From: Bog-756 sp963839925
GTDB taxonomy: Bacteria > Actinomycetota > Acidimicrobiia > Acidimicrobiales > RAAP-2
DNA: 64,000 nt
Assembly: GCA_963839925.1 (NCBI GenBank)
Contig: CAWIWV010000001.1
Coordinates: forward strand, 1,736,001 to 1,800,000
Direction of reading: 5' to 3'
Below the pieces are notes generated by a model. It was not told the DNA's origin. It was given only the letters and a program-made list of their open reading frames with translations, and did no database searches. Both the position numbers and the translations under genes were made by a program. How positions within the stretch are numbered: position 1 is the first letter of the stretch; the number at the start of each line of letters is the position of its first letter. Below, one piece after another: positions 8,903-18,604 of the stretch.

Positions 8903-8964
8903 CGGTCAGGCCTCCATCCTCTCGTCCGTCGAATTCTTAGCGCTGCAGTCGTTCAACGGCCATT

Positions 8965-11241
8965 TCACCGACCCGGCTCGGGATCGCGGGGAAGCCCCAG
9001 AAGGCGCTCCCCGATCACGTTCCGCTGCACCTCGCTGGTGCCGCCGGCAATGGTCAAACACTTGCTCTGCAGGACCCCGTGGGCCGAAACACCCGCCTCG
9101 CCGTCGGTGATCGCCCCGTCGGGACCCAAGACGTCGAGGCCGAACTCGTGCACCCGCTGCTCGAACTCGGCGCCGAGCAGCTTGCGCAGACTCGACTCGG
9201 ACCCGGGCTGGAGCCCGCCGAGGCTCCGCAAGGTGGCCCGTACTCCGAGCTGGGCAAGGGACTGCGCCTCGGCCAGCAGGCTTCCCAGCCGGTCGAGAGT
9301 GACCGGGTCCTGACGTTCGGGGTGGTCGGCGATCCCGGCCAACACTCCCTCCAGCGCGCCGCCGAAGGCCGAGTCGGACGAGAGCGACACCCGCTCGTTT
9401 GCAAGGGTCGTCCGGGCCAGCCGCCAGCCGCCATCGATCTCCCCGACCACGCAGTCGTCGGGGACGAAGCACGCGTCGAAGAACACTTCGTTGAACAGTG
9501 CAGCGCCGGTGATCTCGCGCAGCGGGCGGACCTCGATGCCGGGCGACTTCATGTCGACCAAGAAGTAGGTGATCCCTTGGTGCTTCGGGAGGTCCGGGTT
9601 GGTGCGAGCCAGGCAGATGCCCATGTTGGCGCGGGTCGCGACCGAGGTCCAGACCTTCTGCCCGTCCAGCACCCAACCTCCCTCGGTCCGGGTCGCACGG
9701 GTACTCAGTGCCGCCAGGTCGGAGCCGGCACCCGGCTCACTGAAGAGCTGGCACCAGATCAGGTCGCCGCGGAGGGTCGGAGCGACCCACCGTTCGATCT
9801 GTTCGGGGGTGCCGTGCGCCATGATCGTCGGCAGTGCCCAGGCTGCAACTGCCAGGTTCGGACGCCGCAGGCCTGCTTCGGCGCAGAGCTGGTCGATCAC
9901 CAGCTGCTCAACCGGACCCGCACCCCGACCCCAGGGCGCAGGCCAGTGCGGAGCCAGCAGACCTTCCTCGGCGAGCGCACGCCGTTGCTCGACCGGGTCG
10001 GCGATGGCCGCGATCGTGGCTATCGGATCCGCCAGCTCCGCACGAATCAGTTCTGCCTCCGGAGGCAGTTCGACCGAGAGTGCACGACGGCCACCGGCGA
10101 GAGCGAGTGAAGAGACCTTCGCCCGGAGTGGCGCGGTGCCACCGAACAGCTGGCGAAGAGTGGTGGCCCGGCGTAGGTGGATATGGGCGTCGTGCTCCCA
10201 GGTGAAGCCCATGCCCCCGAGCACCTGGATGACGCCTTTTGCTGCTTCGACATAGCCGTCCAGGGTGAGGCTTGCGGCCAGTTGCACTGCCAGCTGACCC
10301 TGCGAGTCTGGCGCGCGCTCCCCCTCGCCGGCCACGGACCCGAGCCGCCACTCACTGTCGAGGCTCATCGCCGCGTCCCAGGTCGCGGCCACGCCCTGCT
10401 CGACCGCGACAAGCATGTCCGCCAACCGGTGTTTGATCCCCTGGAACTGCCCGATCGGACGCCCGAACTGCTGGCGGGTGCGAGCGTGCTCGGCCGCGGT
10501 GTCGAGGCACCAGCGGGCACCACCCACGGCTTCTGCCGATGCGACCAGCAGGGCGATCTCGCGGATCCGCTCGGCACCCGCGCTCGCCAGCATGCGGTCC
10601 GGCGAGACGGAGACTCCCTCGACGATCCACGATGCAGAGCGCCGCGAGGGGTCGAAGCTGGCCTGGATCTCGACCCGAACCGACTCGTCCCGCTCGAGCA
10701 GCACCCACCGGACGTCGCCCGCCACGTCGACGGGGACGAGCGCCCAGGTCGCCACCGCACCGTTCGGAATCGGGCCGATGGTTCCACTCACGGTGAGCGA
10801 ACCGTTTTGGTCGGACCGGCCGACCAGACCGGATCGGGGCACCGCCGTTCCGTCCGGCCTTGCCGTGGGCGCGACCAGCGAAGCGGGGTGGGTCCCTTCG
10901 ATGAGACCCGGCAGGATCTCCTTTGCCTGGGTCGGGCTCCCGAGTTCGGCGACCACTGCTCCGACGATCACCGTCCCCGACCACGGACCAGGAGCCGCAG
11001 CCCGACCGAGCTCCTCGGCGACGACGGCCAGCTCCATCATTCCGGCGCCCTGGCCACCGAACTCTTCGGGGAGATGGATCCCGAGGGTGCCCTGGGCGCC
11101 GAGATCCGCCCAGAACGAGGGGAGCTCGTCGGCGACGGCGTCGAGCGCCGCCCTGGTCACCTCAGGTTGGCACCGCGCCTCGACCCACCGTCGGAGGGAG
11201 AGCCGGAGCTCTTCGTGCTCATCGCGGATCCCGATCGACAC
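8965..11241 (-). CDS. Double-domain acyl-CoA dehydrogenase (FadE34-like)
   Basis: A 758-residue protein made of two acyl-CoA dehydrogenase units in tandem. The first (about 1-375) contains the N-terminal helical part and the ARTRQQFGRPIGQFQGIKHRLADM helix. The second (about 385-758) has CQLFSEPGAGSDLA, VWTSVATRANMGI, the GWRLARTTLANERVSL helix and the C-terminal TIAGGTSEVQRNVIGERLLGLP, which binds FAD in this family. This fusion architecture matches mycobacterial FadE34, where one chain replaces a heterodimer acting on steroid side-chain CoA thioesters. It lies between a crotonase and a MaoC gene. A similar substrate is only inferred. Confidence 0.85.
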   Translation of the reverse strand: MSIGIRDEHEELRLSLRRWVEARCQPEVTRAALDAVADELPSFWADLGAQGTLGIHLPEEFGGQGAGMMELAVVAEELGRAAAPGPWSGTVIVGAVVAELGSPTQAKEILPGLIEGTHPASLVAPTARPDGTAVPRSGLVGRSDQNGSLTVSGTIGPIPNGAVATWALVPVDVAGDVRWVLLERDESVRVEIQASFDPSRRSASWIVEGVSVSPDRMLASAGAERIREIALLVASAEAVGGARWCLDTAAEHARTRQQFGRPIGQFQGIKHRLADMLVAVEQGVAATWDAAMSLDSEWRLGSVAGEGERAPDSQGQLAVQLAASLTLDGYVEAAKGVIQVLGGMGFTWEHDAHIHLRRATTLRQLFGGTAPLRAKVSSLALAGGRRALSVELPPEAELIRAELADPIATIAAIADPVEQRRALAEEGLLAPHWPAPWGRGAGPVEQLVIDQLCAEAGLRRPNLAVAAWALPTIMAHGTPEQIERWVAPTLRGDLIWCQLFSEPGAGSDLAALSTRATRTEGGWVLDGQKVWTSVATRANMGICLARTNPDLPKHQGITYFLVDMKSPGIEVRPLREITGAALFNEVFFDACFVPDDCVVGEIDGGWRLARTTLANERVSLSSDSAFGGALEGVLAGIADHPERQDPVTLDRLGSLLAEAQSLAQLGVRATLRSLGGLQPGSESSLRKLLGAEFEQRVHEFGLDVLGPDGAITDGEAGVSAHGVLQSKCLTIAGGTSEVQRNVIGERLLGLPRDPEPGR

Positions 11242-11335
11242 GCACAGTTTCTACCATCCCGGGCCGTTGCGACGAGAACCGGTTCTAGTCCCAGAGCGGC
11301 CCGGTCGGCTCCTGACCAGGGCCTCTGCGAAGGAA

Positions 11336-12175
11336 CTACCAGCCCTTGAACGACGGCGACCGCCGTTCGGCGAATGCCCGCAGACCCTCGGCACAGTCCT
11401 CTGTGCCGACGACCAGCTCCTGAGCGACCGACTCCTCCCAGAGGGCACCCGCCCGGTCGGACTCGAGGGACCGGTTGGCGAGGTACTTGGCGAGACCGAT
11501 CGCGACGGTCGGGCCGGCCGCGAGGCGGGCGGCCCACGTTCCGACCTCGTCGAGCAGCTGCTCCCGAGGAACCACCTTGTTGACCAGACCCAGGCGCTCC
11601 GCATCCCGGGCAGGGAGGTCGTCACCGAAGAAGAACAGCTCTTTCGCCTTTTGGGGCCCGATGAGGCGGGGAAGGAGGTAGGCACCTCCGGCATCGGGGG
11701 CGATGCCCCGGCGCACGAACACCGAGATGAACTTGGACTCCTCGGCTGCGACCACCAGGTCGCAGGCGAGCGCGAGGTGCATGCCGCCCCCTGCCGCCGT
11801 TGCGTTGACCGCGGCGATCACCGGCTTCTCGCAGTCGAGGATCGCGCTGATCAGCCGCTGCCACCCGTCGCGGATGAGCCGTGCGGCATCGCCGACCGGA
11901 CGAGCAGGTGCGCCTTCGGGTCGAGCAGGCGGCGGTCCGGTCGAACGAAGGTCGGCTCCCGTGCAGAAGCCCTTTTCTCCGGTGCCGGCGATGACCACCG
12001 CCCGGACCGCGAGGTCAGAGGACGCCTCTTGCAACCAGACGACCATCTGATCGCGCATGTCCGCGCTGATCGCGTTCCCCGCCTCGGGTCGGTTGAGGGT
12101 GATCCAGGCGACCCCGTCCTCGAGACGGTAGAGGACGAGATCGGCCGCGGCGTCCTTGCTGCCCGAGTCGGTCAT
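11336..12175 (-). CDS. Enoyl-CoA hydratase/isomerase family protein
   Basis: A 279-residue crotonase. The CoA-binding and oxyanion-hole segments are clear: TLNRPEAGNAI, GFCTGADL, and NATAAGGGMHLALACDLVVA; the IAPDAGGAYLLPRLIG segment follows. Whether it carries the usual acid/base glutamates is uncertain (the region after the second oxyanion residue reads VRRGIAPDAGG). The gene starts 7 nt after the upstream MaoC stop and is 94 nt before the dehydrogenase, so it is part of the same beta-oxidation operon. Confidence 0.85.
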   Translation of the reverse strand: MTDSGSKDAAADLVLYRLEDGVAWITLNRPEAGNAISADMRDQMVVWLQEASSDLAVRAVVIAGTGEKGFCTGADLRSTGPPPARPEGAPARPVGDAARLIRDGWQRLISAILDCEKPVIAAVNATAAGGGMHLALACDLVVAAEESKFISVFVRRGIAPDAGGAYLLPRLIGPQKAKELFFFGDDLPARDAERLGLVNKVVPREQLLDEVGTWAARLAAGPTVAIGLAKYLANRSLESDRAGALWEESVAQELVVGTEDCAEGLRAFAERRSPSFKGW

Positions 12176-12182
12176 GTCCTGA

Positions 12183-12677
12183 TCAAGCGCGGTGGATGAG
12201 GTTCAGCCGCGAGGTGCAGACCGGCTCGCCGGTCGCCTGGTCCTTCCAGTCGGTGTCGACCACCAGGAAGGTCATCGTCTTCCCCTTGGACTCCTTCTGG
12301 TAGATGTCGGCGACCTTGCCCTCCCCGACCAGCACGTCGCCGGCGAAGATCGGGCGGTGGTAGGTGAACTCCTGCTCGCCGTGGAGGATCATGCCCCCTT
12401 TCGCCAAGAGCGGTCCCATCACGTCGCCCATCGGGTTGGAGGCGGGCTGCTCGGGCTGCATCTCCGGGAAAGCCCCGGCGTTGGCCATGACGAACGGGTA
12501 GGTCGGCGGGGCGGGGATCCCGGCGAGACCGGCCGCAGCAGCTGCGTTCGGGTCGCGATACACGGGGTTCTTGTCGAGCACCGCGTCGGCGAACAGAGCC
12601 ACCTGCCCTCGCTCGACGGTGACCACCTTGGTCTCCGTCGGCTTCCCGATGAACGCTTTCAGGCTCTCGTCAACCAC
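12183..12677 (-). CDS. MaoC family N-terminal dehydratase-domain protein
   Basis: A 164-residue hot-dog protein with the FAS1-DH/MaoC_dehydratase_N pattern: F-I-GKPTETKVVTVERGQVALFADAVLDKNPVYRD, IPAPPTYPFVM, and ILHGEQEFTYHRPIFAGDVL. GTG 12677 is chosen because a strong SD (GGAAGGAG, 12687-12694) stands 9 nt upstream; the frame is open much further (to 13664) but that part is only antisense to NagB. It is the first gene of the operon that continues with the crotonase and acyl-CoA dehydrogenase. With the MaoC at 8474 it could form a two-subunit hydratase. Confidence 0.85.
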   Translation of the reverse strand: MVDESLKAFIGKPTETKVVTVERGQVALFADAVLDKNPVYRDPNAAAAAGLAGIPAPPTYPFVMANAGAFPEMQPEQPASNPMGDVMGPLLAKGGMILHGEQEFTYHRPIFAGDVLVGEGKVADIYQKESKGKTMTFLVVDTDWKDQATGEPVCTSRLNLIHRA

Positions 12678-12851
12678 CTCGGGGGCTCCTTCCAACTCGG
12701 TGAATCCGTCCGTGAATTTCGAATCCTGGTCACGCCGGTCGGTCCCTCGAGGTCGCGACCGGTCGGGCGATAGGGTGCCCGCTCTTGGAGCCCGAGCGCA
12801 AGCCTCGTTCTCAACGGGCCTGCTCACCGCCCCATCCCCTACAGTGCCACG

Positions 12852-13628
12852 ATGACCCCTCCACCCGATGCGGAGCCCGGCGGTCCCGAGGTGCACGTGC
12901 TCGCCGACACCGCCACGATGGCCCGCCAGGCTGCGGATCGGGCGGCCGACCTCTTGGGTCAGGCGGTCGCCGAGAAGGGCATTGCACACGCGATGTTCGC
13001 CACCGGCAACTCCCAGATCGAATTCATCACCGAGCTGGTCGGGCGGACGCCGGATGTTCCCTGGGAAGACGTCGTCTGCTTCCACATGGACGAGTACGTG
13101 GGCATCGGGCCCGACCACCCGGCCAGCTTCCAACGTTGGATACGCGAGCGGATCGTCGAGCCGGCGCGGCCCCGCGCCGCCCACTACCTCGACGGGCTCG
13201 CCGAGCCGGCCGGCGAGTGCGATCGCTACACCGGACTGCTCGAGCGCTACCCACTCGATCTCTGTTGCCTCGGCATCGGCGAGAACGGGCACCTCGCGTT
13301 CAACGATCCACCGGTCGCCGATTTCGACGACCCGAGCGATGTGAAAGTGGTGGCCCTCGATGCGGGCTGCCGGCGCCAGCAGGTCAACGAGGGTCACTTC
13401 ACCTCCGACTCGGACGTCCCGGTGCATGCGATGACCGTCACCATTCCCGCACTGCTGCGCGCAAAGACCGTGCTCGCGGTGGTGCCCGAAGCCCGCAAGG
13501 CAGAACCGGTCCGCGCCGCGCTCGAGGGCCCGGTTTCCACCGCGTGTCCTGCGTCGATCCTGCAACGCACCTCGCACGCGGTGATCTGGTTGGACCGGGA
13601 CTCGGCGTCGCTGCTCGCACCCGGCTGA
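12852..13628 (+). CDS. nagB: Glucosamine-6-phosphate deaminase
   Basis: A 258-residue member of the NagB/6-phosphogluconolactonase superfamily. It has the deaminase-specific HMDEYVG motif (78-84; Asp80 is the catalytic base position) and GIGENGHLAFND (141-152; catalytic His147), and a phosphate-binding ATGNSQIEFI loop. It should convert glucosamine-6-phosphate to fructose-6-phosphate and ammonia. A substitution of the usual TG-TP loop by TGNSQ is noted. No NagA or transporter is beside it; a PIG-L deacetylase is at 31224 but not linked. Confidence 0.85.
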   Translation: MTPPPDAEPGGPEVHVLADTATMARQAADRAADLLGQAVAEKGIAHAMFATGNSQIEFITELVGRTPDVPWEDVVCFHMDEYVGIGPDHPASFQRWIRERIVEPARPRAAHYLDGLAEPAGECDRYTGLLERYPLDLCCLGIGENGHLAFNDPPVADFDDPSDVKVVALDAGCRRQQVNEGHFTSDSDVPVHAMTVTIPALLRAKTVLAVVPEARKAEPVRAALEGPVSTACPASILQRTSHAVIWLDRDSASLLAPG

Positions 13629-13646
13629 TGCTCGCACCTGGCTGAA
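13613..13646. repeat. 17-bp tandem duplication including the nagB stop codon
   Basis: Two adjacent 17-bp units (13613-13629 and 13630-13646) identical at 15 positions. The first unit carries the TGA stop of nagB. Confidence 0.7.
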
Positions 13647-13692
13647 GCTCGCTCGGCAGGTCACTCGGCGAGCGGAGCTGGGGCCGCTCAGC

Positions 13693-14700
13693 TCAAGCGC
13701 TCAACCACTGGTCGAGGAACGGGTAGGCCACGTCGCCGTGCCACTGATGCTCTCCGTCGTGGACATCCTGGGCCAACCTGTCGCCGGCACCGACGTGTTC
13801 GTAGACCCGGCGGAGGCGGGTGACCGACTCCTCGGCGGCGGCGAGCGGAAAGATAAGGTCCTCTCGCCCACTCACCACGAGCAGCGCACGGGGCGCGATC
13901 AGCGCGCCGAGGTCGGCATGCTCCATGTTGCCGAGCATGCCGAAGAGCACCTGGGAGCCACACATGTTCCAGGGCACCTTGTGCGACTCGCCCCACGACG
14001 AGAGGAACCCGGCGACCACCGCCGCCCGGACCCGCTCGTCGAGAGCGGCAAGGAACAGCGTGGTGGTGGCTCCGTAGGAGAACCCGACCATCCCGATCCG
14101 CGCCGGGTCGACCATCGGATGGGCCTCGAGCAGGTCGAGTGATCGGGCGAGGTCCCACAGGTTCTGGGTGAGCGGGTTCCAACCACCCATCACCTGGTGG
14201 ACCAGGTTGGTGTCGCAGCCGTAGTGGTCGGGCGGATTCCAGTCGGCCCGCTCGCCGAAGCAACGCAGGTCGGGTGCGAGCACGACGTGCCCTCGGCGAG
14301 CCAGCTCGGCCGCGTAGTCACTGTCGGCAGGCGCCTCGGGGTCCAGCCCGCAGATCCTCGACTTGCCAGGTCCGTGACCGTGCACGGCGAGCACCGCGGT
14401 GCCGGGTTCGGTCCGCCGCTCGGGAACCAACAGGTAGGCGGGCACCGACATGGTGTCCTCGGTGTCGAAGACCAACCGGTACCTGACGTAGCCGTCGCGC
14501 ATTTCCTCTTCGGTGTACTCCGGGTCGGGCGGGACCGGGGACGGCCACGGGGAGAGCAGGCTCTCCAGACGGATCCGGAACCGTGCAAGCCAGGCGTCGA
14601 ATTCGGCCAGATCTTCGTCGGGCAGCGGATCGCTCTGTTCGATGGCCATCAGGCGGGTGACCACCTGGAACCAGGGGGAGAAGTTACGCATCGGCCACAT
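13693..14700 (-). CDS. Alpha/beta hydrolase (dienelactone-hydrolase/acetyl-xylan-esterase-like)
   Basis: A 335-residue hydrolase with an N-terminal helical extension and a core containing VLAVHGHGPGKS (oxyanion region), nucleophile elbow GFSYGA (Ser208), acid in SGREDLIF (Asp281) and His318 in GEHQWHG. The family includes esterases and peptidases acting on small secreted compounds; no signal peptide is seen, so it is cytoplasmic. ATG 14700 has GGAG 8 nt upstream; the frame continues upstream but would overlap the divergent TauD gene. Substrate unknown. Confidence 0.8.
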   Translation of the reverse strand: MWPMRNFSPWFQVVTRLMAIEQSDPLPDEDLAEFDAWLARFRIRLESLLSPWPSPVPPDPEYTEEEMRDGYVRYRLVFDTEDTMSVPAYLLVPERRTEPGTAVLAVHGHGPGKSRICGLDPEAPADSDYAAELARRGHVVLAPDLRCFGERADWNPPDHYGCDTNLVHQVMGGWNPLTQNLWDLARSLDLLEAHPMVDPARIGMVGFSYGATTTLFLAALDERVRAAVVAGFLSSWGESHKVPWNMCGSQVLFGMLGNMEHADLGALIAPRALLVVSGREDLIFPLAAAEESVTRLRRVYEHVGAGDRLAQDVHDGEHQWHGDVAYPFLDQWLSA

Positions 14701-14818
14701 CCAACCACTCCGGTGAGGCTCCCTGCGACCCGATCGTCCCGCCGGAGCAGGCCCGCTTGAGCCCATCCCGACGATGGGGCACGATGGACTGCATGTCGGA
14801 CGGCTTGCGGAGGAATCC

Positions 14819-15673
14819 ATGACTATCGCCACCGAGCTGGACGTCAGACCCCTCTCCCCGATCATCGGTGCAGAGATCCACGGGGTCGACCTCTCGCGCC
14901 CGCTGGGTGATCGGGTGGTGGCCGAGATCCGCCAGGCGCTCAACACCCACCATGTGATCTTCTTCCGCGATCAGGAGCTCACCGACGACCAGCAGGCGGA
15001 CTTCGCACGACAGTTCGGGGAGGTCACCGAAGGCCACCCGGTCCTCCAGGCAGTATCGGAACATCCCGAGGTGCTCGCCATCGACGGCAGCGTGGACCGG
15101 GCCAGCTGGTGGCACACCGACATCACCTTCATGGCCGAGCCCGCGTTCGGATCGATCCTCTACATGCTCGAAGCTCCCGAGGTCGGGGGCGACACCATGT
15201 GGGCGAGCCTGCAGGACGCCTACGACCGGCTGGCCGAACCGGTGCGTGCGATGTGCGACACCCTCATCGCCATCCACTACGACCCCTGGTTCGCCGCCGA
15301 GGTCGACGGCCGCGGTGGCTACGACTGGCACGGGGAGCACTTCGAAAAGCTGCTGCCCGCACTCCACCCGGTGGTGCGCACCCATCCGGAGAACGGGCGC
15401 AACGGCCTGTTCGTCAACCAGCAGTTCACCCAGACCCTCCTCGGCCTCTCGAAGAACGAGTCGAACGCGATCCTCGAGATGCTCTACCGGCACTGCCAGC
15501 AGCCCGAGCTCACCTGTCGCTTCCGCTGGCGGGCCGGATCGTTGGCCTTCTGGGACAACCGGGCAACCCTCCACTACGCGCTCGACGACTATGGCGACGC
15601 CACCCGGATCGCCCATCGGGTGACCCTGCGGGGCGATGCCCCCTACGGGCCGGCGATGCCGAGGCGGTCCTAG
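14819..15673 (+). CDS. TauD/TfdA family 2-oxoglutarate/Fe(II) dioxygenase
   Basis: A 284-residue dioxygenase. The iron triad is present: H99 and D101 in WWHTDITF and the distal H252 in ATLHYALDDY; the arginine that binds 2-oxoglutarate is in RIAHRVTLRG. N-terminal IGAEIHGVDL is typical. Known members hydroxylate taurine, alkyl sulfates, 2,4-D or related acids; no sulfonate genes are nearby to narrow this. ATG 14819 follows GGAGGA at 5-nt spacing. Confidence 0.9.
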   Translation: MTIATELDVRPLSPIIGAEIHGVDLSRPLGDRVVAEIRQALNTHHVIFFRDQELTDDQQADFARQFGEVTEGHPVLQAVSEHPEVLAIDGSVDRASWWHTDITFMAEPAFGSILYMLEAPEVGGDTMWASLQDAYDRLAEPVRAMCDTLIAIHYDPWFAAEVDGRGGYDWHGEHFEKLLPALHPVVRTHPENGRNGLFVNQQFTQTLLGLSKNESNAILEMLYRHCQQPELTCRFRWRAGSLAFWDNRATLHYALDDYGDATRIAHRVTLRGDAPYGPAMPRRS

Positions 15674-15704
15674 CCCCCGGTCACTCCCAGCCGAGGCGGT
15701 CCTA
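15658..15704. repeat. 15-bp direct repeat holding two convergent stop codons
   Basis: GCCGAGGCGGTCCTA occurs at 15658-15672 and 15690-15704. The first copy runs into the dioxygenase stop TAG; the second contains the stop of the minus-strand LivG gene. Confidence 0.7.
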
Positions 15705-16610
15705 CTCCTCCGGAGTGGGCGGAGCTCCCCCGGTCGCCCGATCGAGCACCCCTGTGGGTACCGCGCCGGAGACGGCGAGGGCTTCCTCGCTCGCCCCGAG
15801 GTAGGCCGCGAGCGCCCTCGGATCACTGCCGACCTCCTCGGGGGTGCCCGACGAGACGACCTGGCCGGTCTCCATCATCACCACCTTCGAACAGAGGGCG
15901 AACACCAGCGGCACGTCGTGCTCGACCAGCACGATGGTGGTGTCGGCCAGCTCGTGCAGACGACGGAGCAGGGGGACGAACGCCTCCGCCTCCCGCTGGG
16001 CGATCCCGGCGGTCGGCTCGTCGAGCAGCAGCAGCCTCGGACCGGCGAGCACGATCGATGCGAGGTCCACCACCCGCCTGGTTCCCGTCGAGAGGTGTGC
16101 AATGTGATGCCGACGGAAGCGCTCGATCCCGAAGGCCCGGATGACCTCGTCGGCCGCCTTGCGCTTGGCGCGTTCCGATTTGAGCGCCCAGGGCATCTGC
16201 AGCGTGGTGGATACGACACCGACCGGCTTCGCAGCGTCCTGGGTGAGCCAGAGCACCTCCTCGACGCTGAGCTCGGGGAACAGGCGGCAGTCCTGAAACG
16301 ACCGCACGAGCCCGAGGGACGAACGCTCCTCGGGTAGGTACTCGACCAGGCTCTCGCCGTCCAGACGCACCGATCCCGCCTGCGGGGTGACCAACCCCGA
16401 GATGACGTCGAGCAGGGTCGTCTTCCCCGAGCCGTTGGGACCGATCAGCCCCACGATGGCACCGGGCTCGGCGAGCAGATCGGCCGAGTCGACGGCTTGG
16501 ACCCCGCCGAAGGCGACCGAGATTCCCTCCAACTCGAGGCGCGCCGGTCCCCGTTTCCCGTCGGCAGGCGAACCCGACCCACCTGCGGCACCACGCACTC
16601 CGATCATCAA
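15702..16610 (-). CDS. Branched-chain-type ABC transporter ATP-binding protein (LivG-like)
   Basis: A 302-residue ATPase: Walker A GPNGSGKTT, Q-loop in VRSFQDCRLF, an atypical signature LSTGTRR in place of LSGGQ, Walker B LLLLDEPTAG, and switch His in VEHD. LivG proteins in actinobacteria often have this signature variant. The start codon overlaps the stop of the permease gene by 4 nt (ATGA), so translation is coupled. It completes the transporter encoded by the two upstream genes. The C-terminal 40 residues are low-complexity. Confidence 0.85.
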   Translation of the reverse strand: MMIGVRGAAGGSGSPADGKRGPARLELEGISVAFGGVQAVDSADLLAEPGAIVGLIGPNGSGKTTLLDVISGLVTPQAGSVRLDGESLVEYLPEERSSLGLVRSFQDCRLFPELSVEEVLWLTQDAAKPVGVVSTTLQMPWALKSERAKRKAADEVIRAFGIERFRRHHIAHLSTGTRRVVDLASIVLAGPRLLLLDEPTAGIAQREAEAFVPLLRRLHELADTTIVLVEHDVPLVFALCSKVVMMETGQVVSSGTPEEVGSDPRALAAYLGASEEALAVSGAVPTGVLDRATGGAPPTPEE

Positions 16611-18595
16611 GCTCCCCCGGCGACTGCGGGCACCACCGGCTGTCGGTCATCGCTCTCGGGCGGCGTGCCGGTCGACCGGTTCATCAACTGCTCGATCCCC
16701 TGGGTCACCACGTCGCCCAGGCGGTGCATGAGCTCGGCAAGACCGCCCGGGAGGTAGAGGATGAAGGCGAGCAGCCCGAGGCCGCTCGTGAGGAACTGGA
16801 CGGTCGGGTTGGACCCGAACATCGCGGGGATGCCGACCAGGTAGATCGCTCCGAGCACGGCGCCGTCGATCGAGCCGAGCCCCCCGATCACCACCATCGA
16901 CACCACCAGAATGGAGAAGGTGGGATCGAAGGTGCCGGTGGAGAACCGCTGGGTGGCGAAGGCCAGGCACACCCCCGCGTAACCCGCGATGAAGCCCGAC
17001 AGCGCGAACGCGAGGACCTTGGTTCTGGCGAGCGGGATCCCCATCGCCCCGGCCGCCGTCTCGTTGTCGCGGACCGCCATCAGGCGGCGTCCCACTCCGC
17101 GGTCGCGCCACAAACGCACGATGAGCACCGAGACGATCAACAGGCCGAGCGAGAACCAGGCAAAGGCCCGTTCGGAGGCAAGCCCGATCCCGAACAGATC
17201 GGGAGAGGCGATGAGGGTGGACTGCGGGTTGGGCAGTCCGGTGCAGAGAGTGCGGTGGAGCAGGGGCACCGACCAGCACGGCGTGTCGAGCACCGCGCTC
17301 ATGAACCAGAGGTTGAATGCCAGCGTGCTCACCGCGAGGTAGAGGCCGCGCACGCGCAAGGCGGGCAGCCCGATCACCACCGCCACCACCGCGGTCACCG
17401 CGCCGGCAAAGGGCATGAGCAGGATGAGCGGCATGCTCGTGCCGATGTGCGCCGCCATCAGCGCCCCGATGGCCACCAGACCGAACTGACCGAGCGACAC
17501 CTGGCCGGCCCATCCGGTCAGCACGGTGAGCGAGAGGGCGATCACCGCGTAGATGCAGATCTGGGCGATGAGGAAGGAGTTGCCCACGCTGACCACCAAC
17601 GGCAACAAGGCAGCGACGACCACCGCCAGCACCACGCCGGTCGTCCCCACTTTGCGCCGGAGCGGTCCGCTCTCACCCAGCTGGGTCCGGGTGTTCTCGA
17701 GCCAGGTGGAGCGCACCTCGAGTCTCGACCCGGTGCGCAGGGCGGCGATGCGGACCAACAGCACGGCCATCACCAGAAGGAAGAGGACCAGGTTCACCTG
17801 ATCGGTGCTGCTGAGGTTCCAGACCAGTACCTCTTGGATGACACCGATGCCGATCGCCGAGACGAACGCGGCGGTCAGACTCACCATCGCTCCCACCATC
17901 GCCGCGGTGAGCGCGAGCAGCAGTAGCTCGGGACTGAGCACTTCGGTGAGCTGTGAGGTCTGGCCGGGCGCCGCCAGGATCGCGGTGAAGGCCGAGAGCG
18001 CCCCGGCCAACGTCCAGGCGATCGTCGAGGTGCGACGCACCCAGATCCCCGACAGCCTCGCCGAGTCCGCGTTCTCGGACATGGCCCGCATCGCAAGTCC
18101 CCACGGCGACCACTTGATGAACGCGGCCAACGCGATGGCCACCACCGGTGCGGCGATGAGAGTCAGGACCTGCCCGGGGGTGAAGAGATAGGTGCCGATG
18201 CTGAAGGAGATGTCGAAGGGGACCGGAAACGCCCGGAACAGGTTCTTCGGGCGGATGAAGGGAAGTGCGGTGAACACGAACAGGACCTGGCTGAGCCCGA
18301 TGGTCGCCACCATCACCAGCACGCGGGGCCGACTGAACAGCCGTCGGAGCAGCAGTTCGCTGAGGGCGCCCACCACCGATGCGAGCACGACCGACAGGAT
18401 GAGTGCGAACCAGTAGTTGAAACCGAAGTCGTAGAAGCACTTGACCATGAAGACGGCCGCCACGATGCCGAGCTGTCCCTGCGCGAAGTTGAGGACCCGG
18501 TTGGTCTTGTAGATGAGGACGAGGCCCATGGCCAACAGGCCGTAACCGAGGCCGGTGATCACCCCTTGGACCAGGACGAAGCTCGGGATCGACAA
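16607..18595 (-). CDS. Fused LivH-LivM branched-chain-type ABC permease
   Basis: A 662-residue membrane protein. The first half (about 1-300) is a LivH permease (GLGYGLLAMGLVLIYKTNRVLNFAQGQLG); the second (about 320-630) is a LivM permease (NSFLIAQICIYAVIALSLTVLTGWAGQVSLGQ, and the cytoplasmic loop RLMAVRDNETAAGAMGI that docks the ATPase). The normally separate subunits are thus one chain. It starts 9 nt after the MFS-ATPase fusion and overlaps LivG by 4 nt. The cargo is probably a hydrophobic or carboxylic solute, or the sugar-derived substrate of the upstream enzymes. Confidence 0.85.
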   Translation of the reverse strand: MSIPSFVLVQGVITGLGYGLLAMGLVLIYKTNRVLNFAQGQLGIVAAVFMVKCFYDFGFNYWFALILSVVLASVVGALSELLLRRLFSRPRVLVMVATIGLSQVLFVFTALPFIRPKNLFRAFPVPFDISFSIGTYLFTPGQVLTLIAAPVVAIALAAFIKWSPWGLAMRAMSENADSARLSGIWVRRTSTIAWTLAGALSAFTAILAAPGQTSQLTEVLSPELLLLALTAAMVGAMVSLTAAFVSAIGIGVIQEVLVWNLSSTDQVNLVLFLLVMAVLLVRIAALRTGSRLEVRSTWLENTRTQLGESGPLRRKVGTTGVVLAVVVAALLPLVVSVGNSFLIAQICIYAVIALSLTVLTGWAGQVSLGQFGLVAIGALMAAHIGTSMPLILLMPFAGAVTAVVAVVIGLPALRVRGLYLAVSTLAFNLWFMSAVLDTPCWSVPLLHRTLCTGLPNPQSTLIASPDLFGIGLASERAFAWFSLGLLIVSVLIVRLWRDRGVGRRLMAVRDNETAAGAMGIPLARTKVLAFALSGFIAGYAGVCLAFATQRFSTGTFDPTFSILVVSMVVIGGLGSIDGAVLGAIYLVGIPAMFGSNPTVQFLTSGLGLLAFILYLPGGLAELMHRLGDVVTQGIEQLMNRSTGTPPESDDRQPVVPAVAGGA

Positions 18596-18604
18596 CGTGG
18601 CCTC

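Noticed and set aside
12678..13664. Extension of the MaoC frame to 13664
   Set aside because: Antisense to nagB; GTG 12677 with a strong SD gives a normal-length MaoC protein.
13670..13689. Hairpin GAGCGG/CCGCTC between nagB and the hydrolase as terminator
   Set aside because: Only a 6-bp stem with an 8-nt loop in very GC-rich DNA; chance occurrence is likely.
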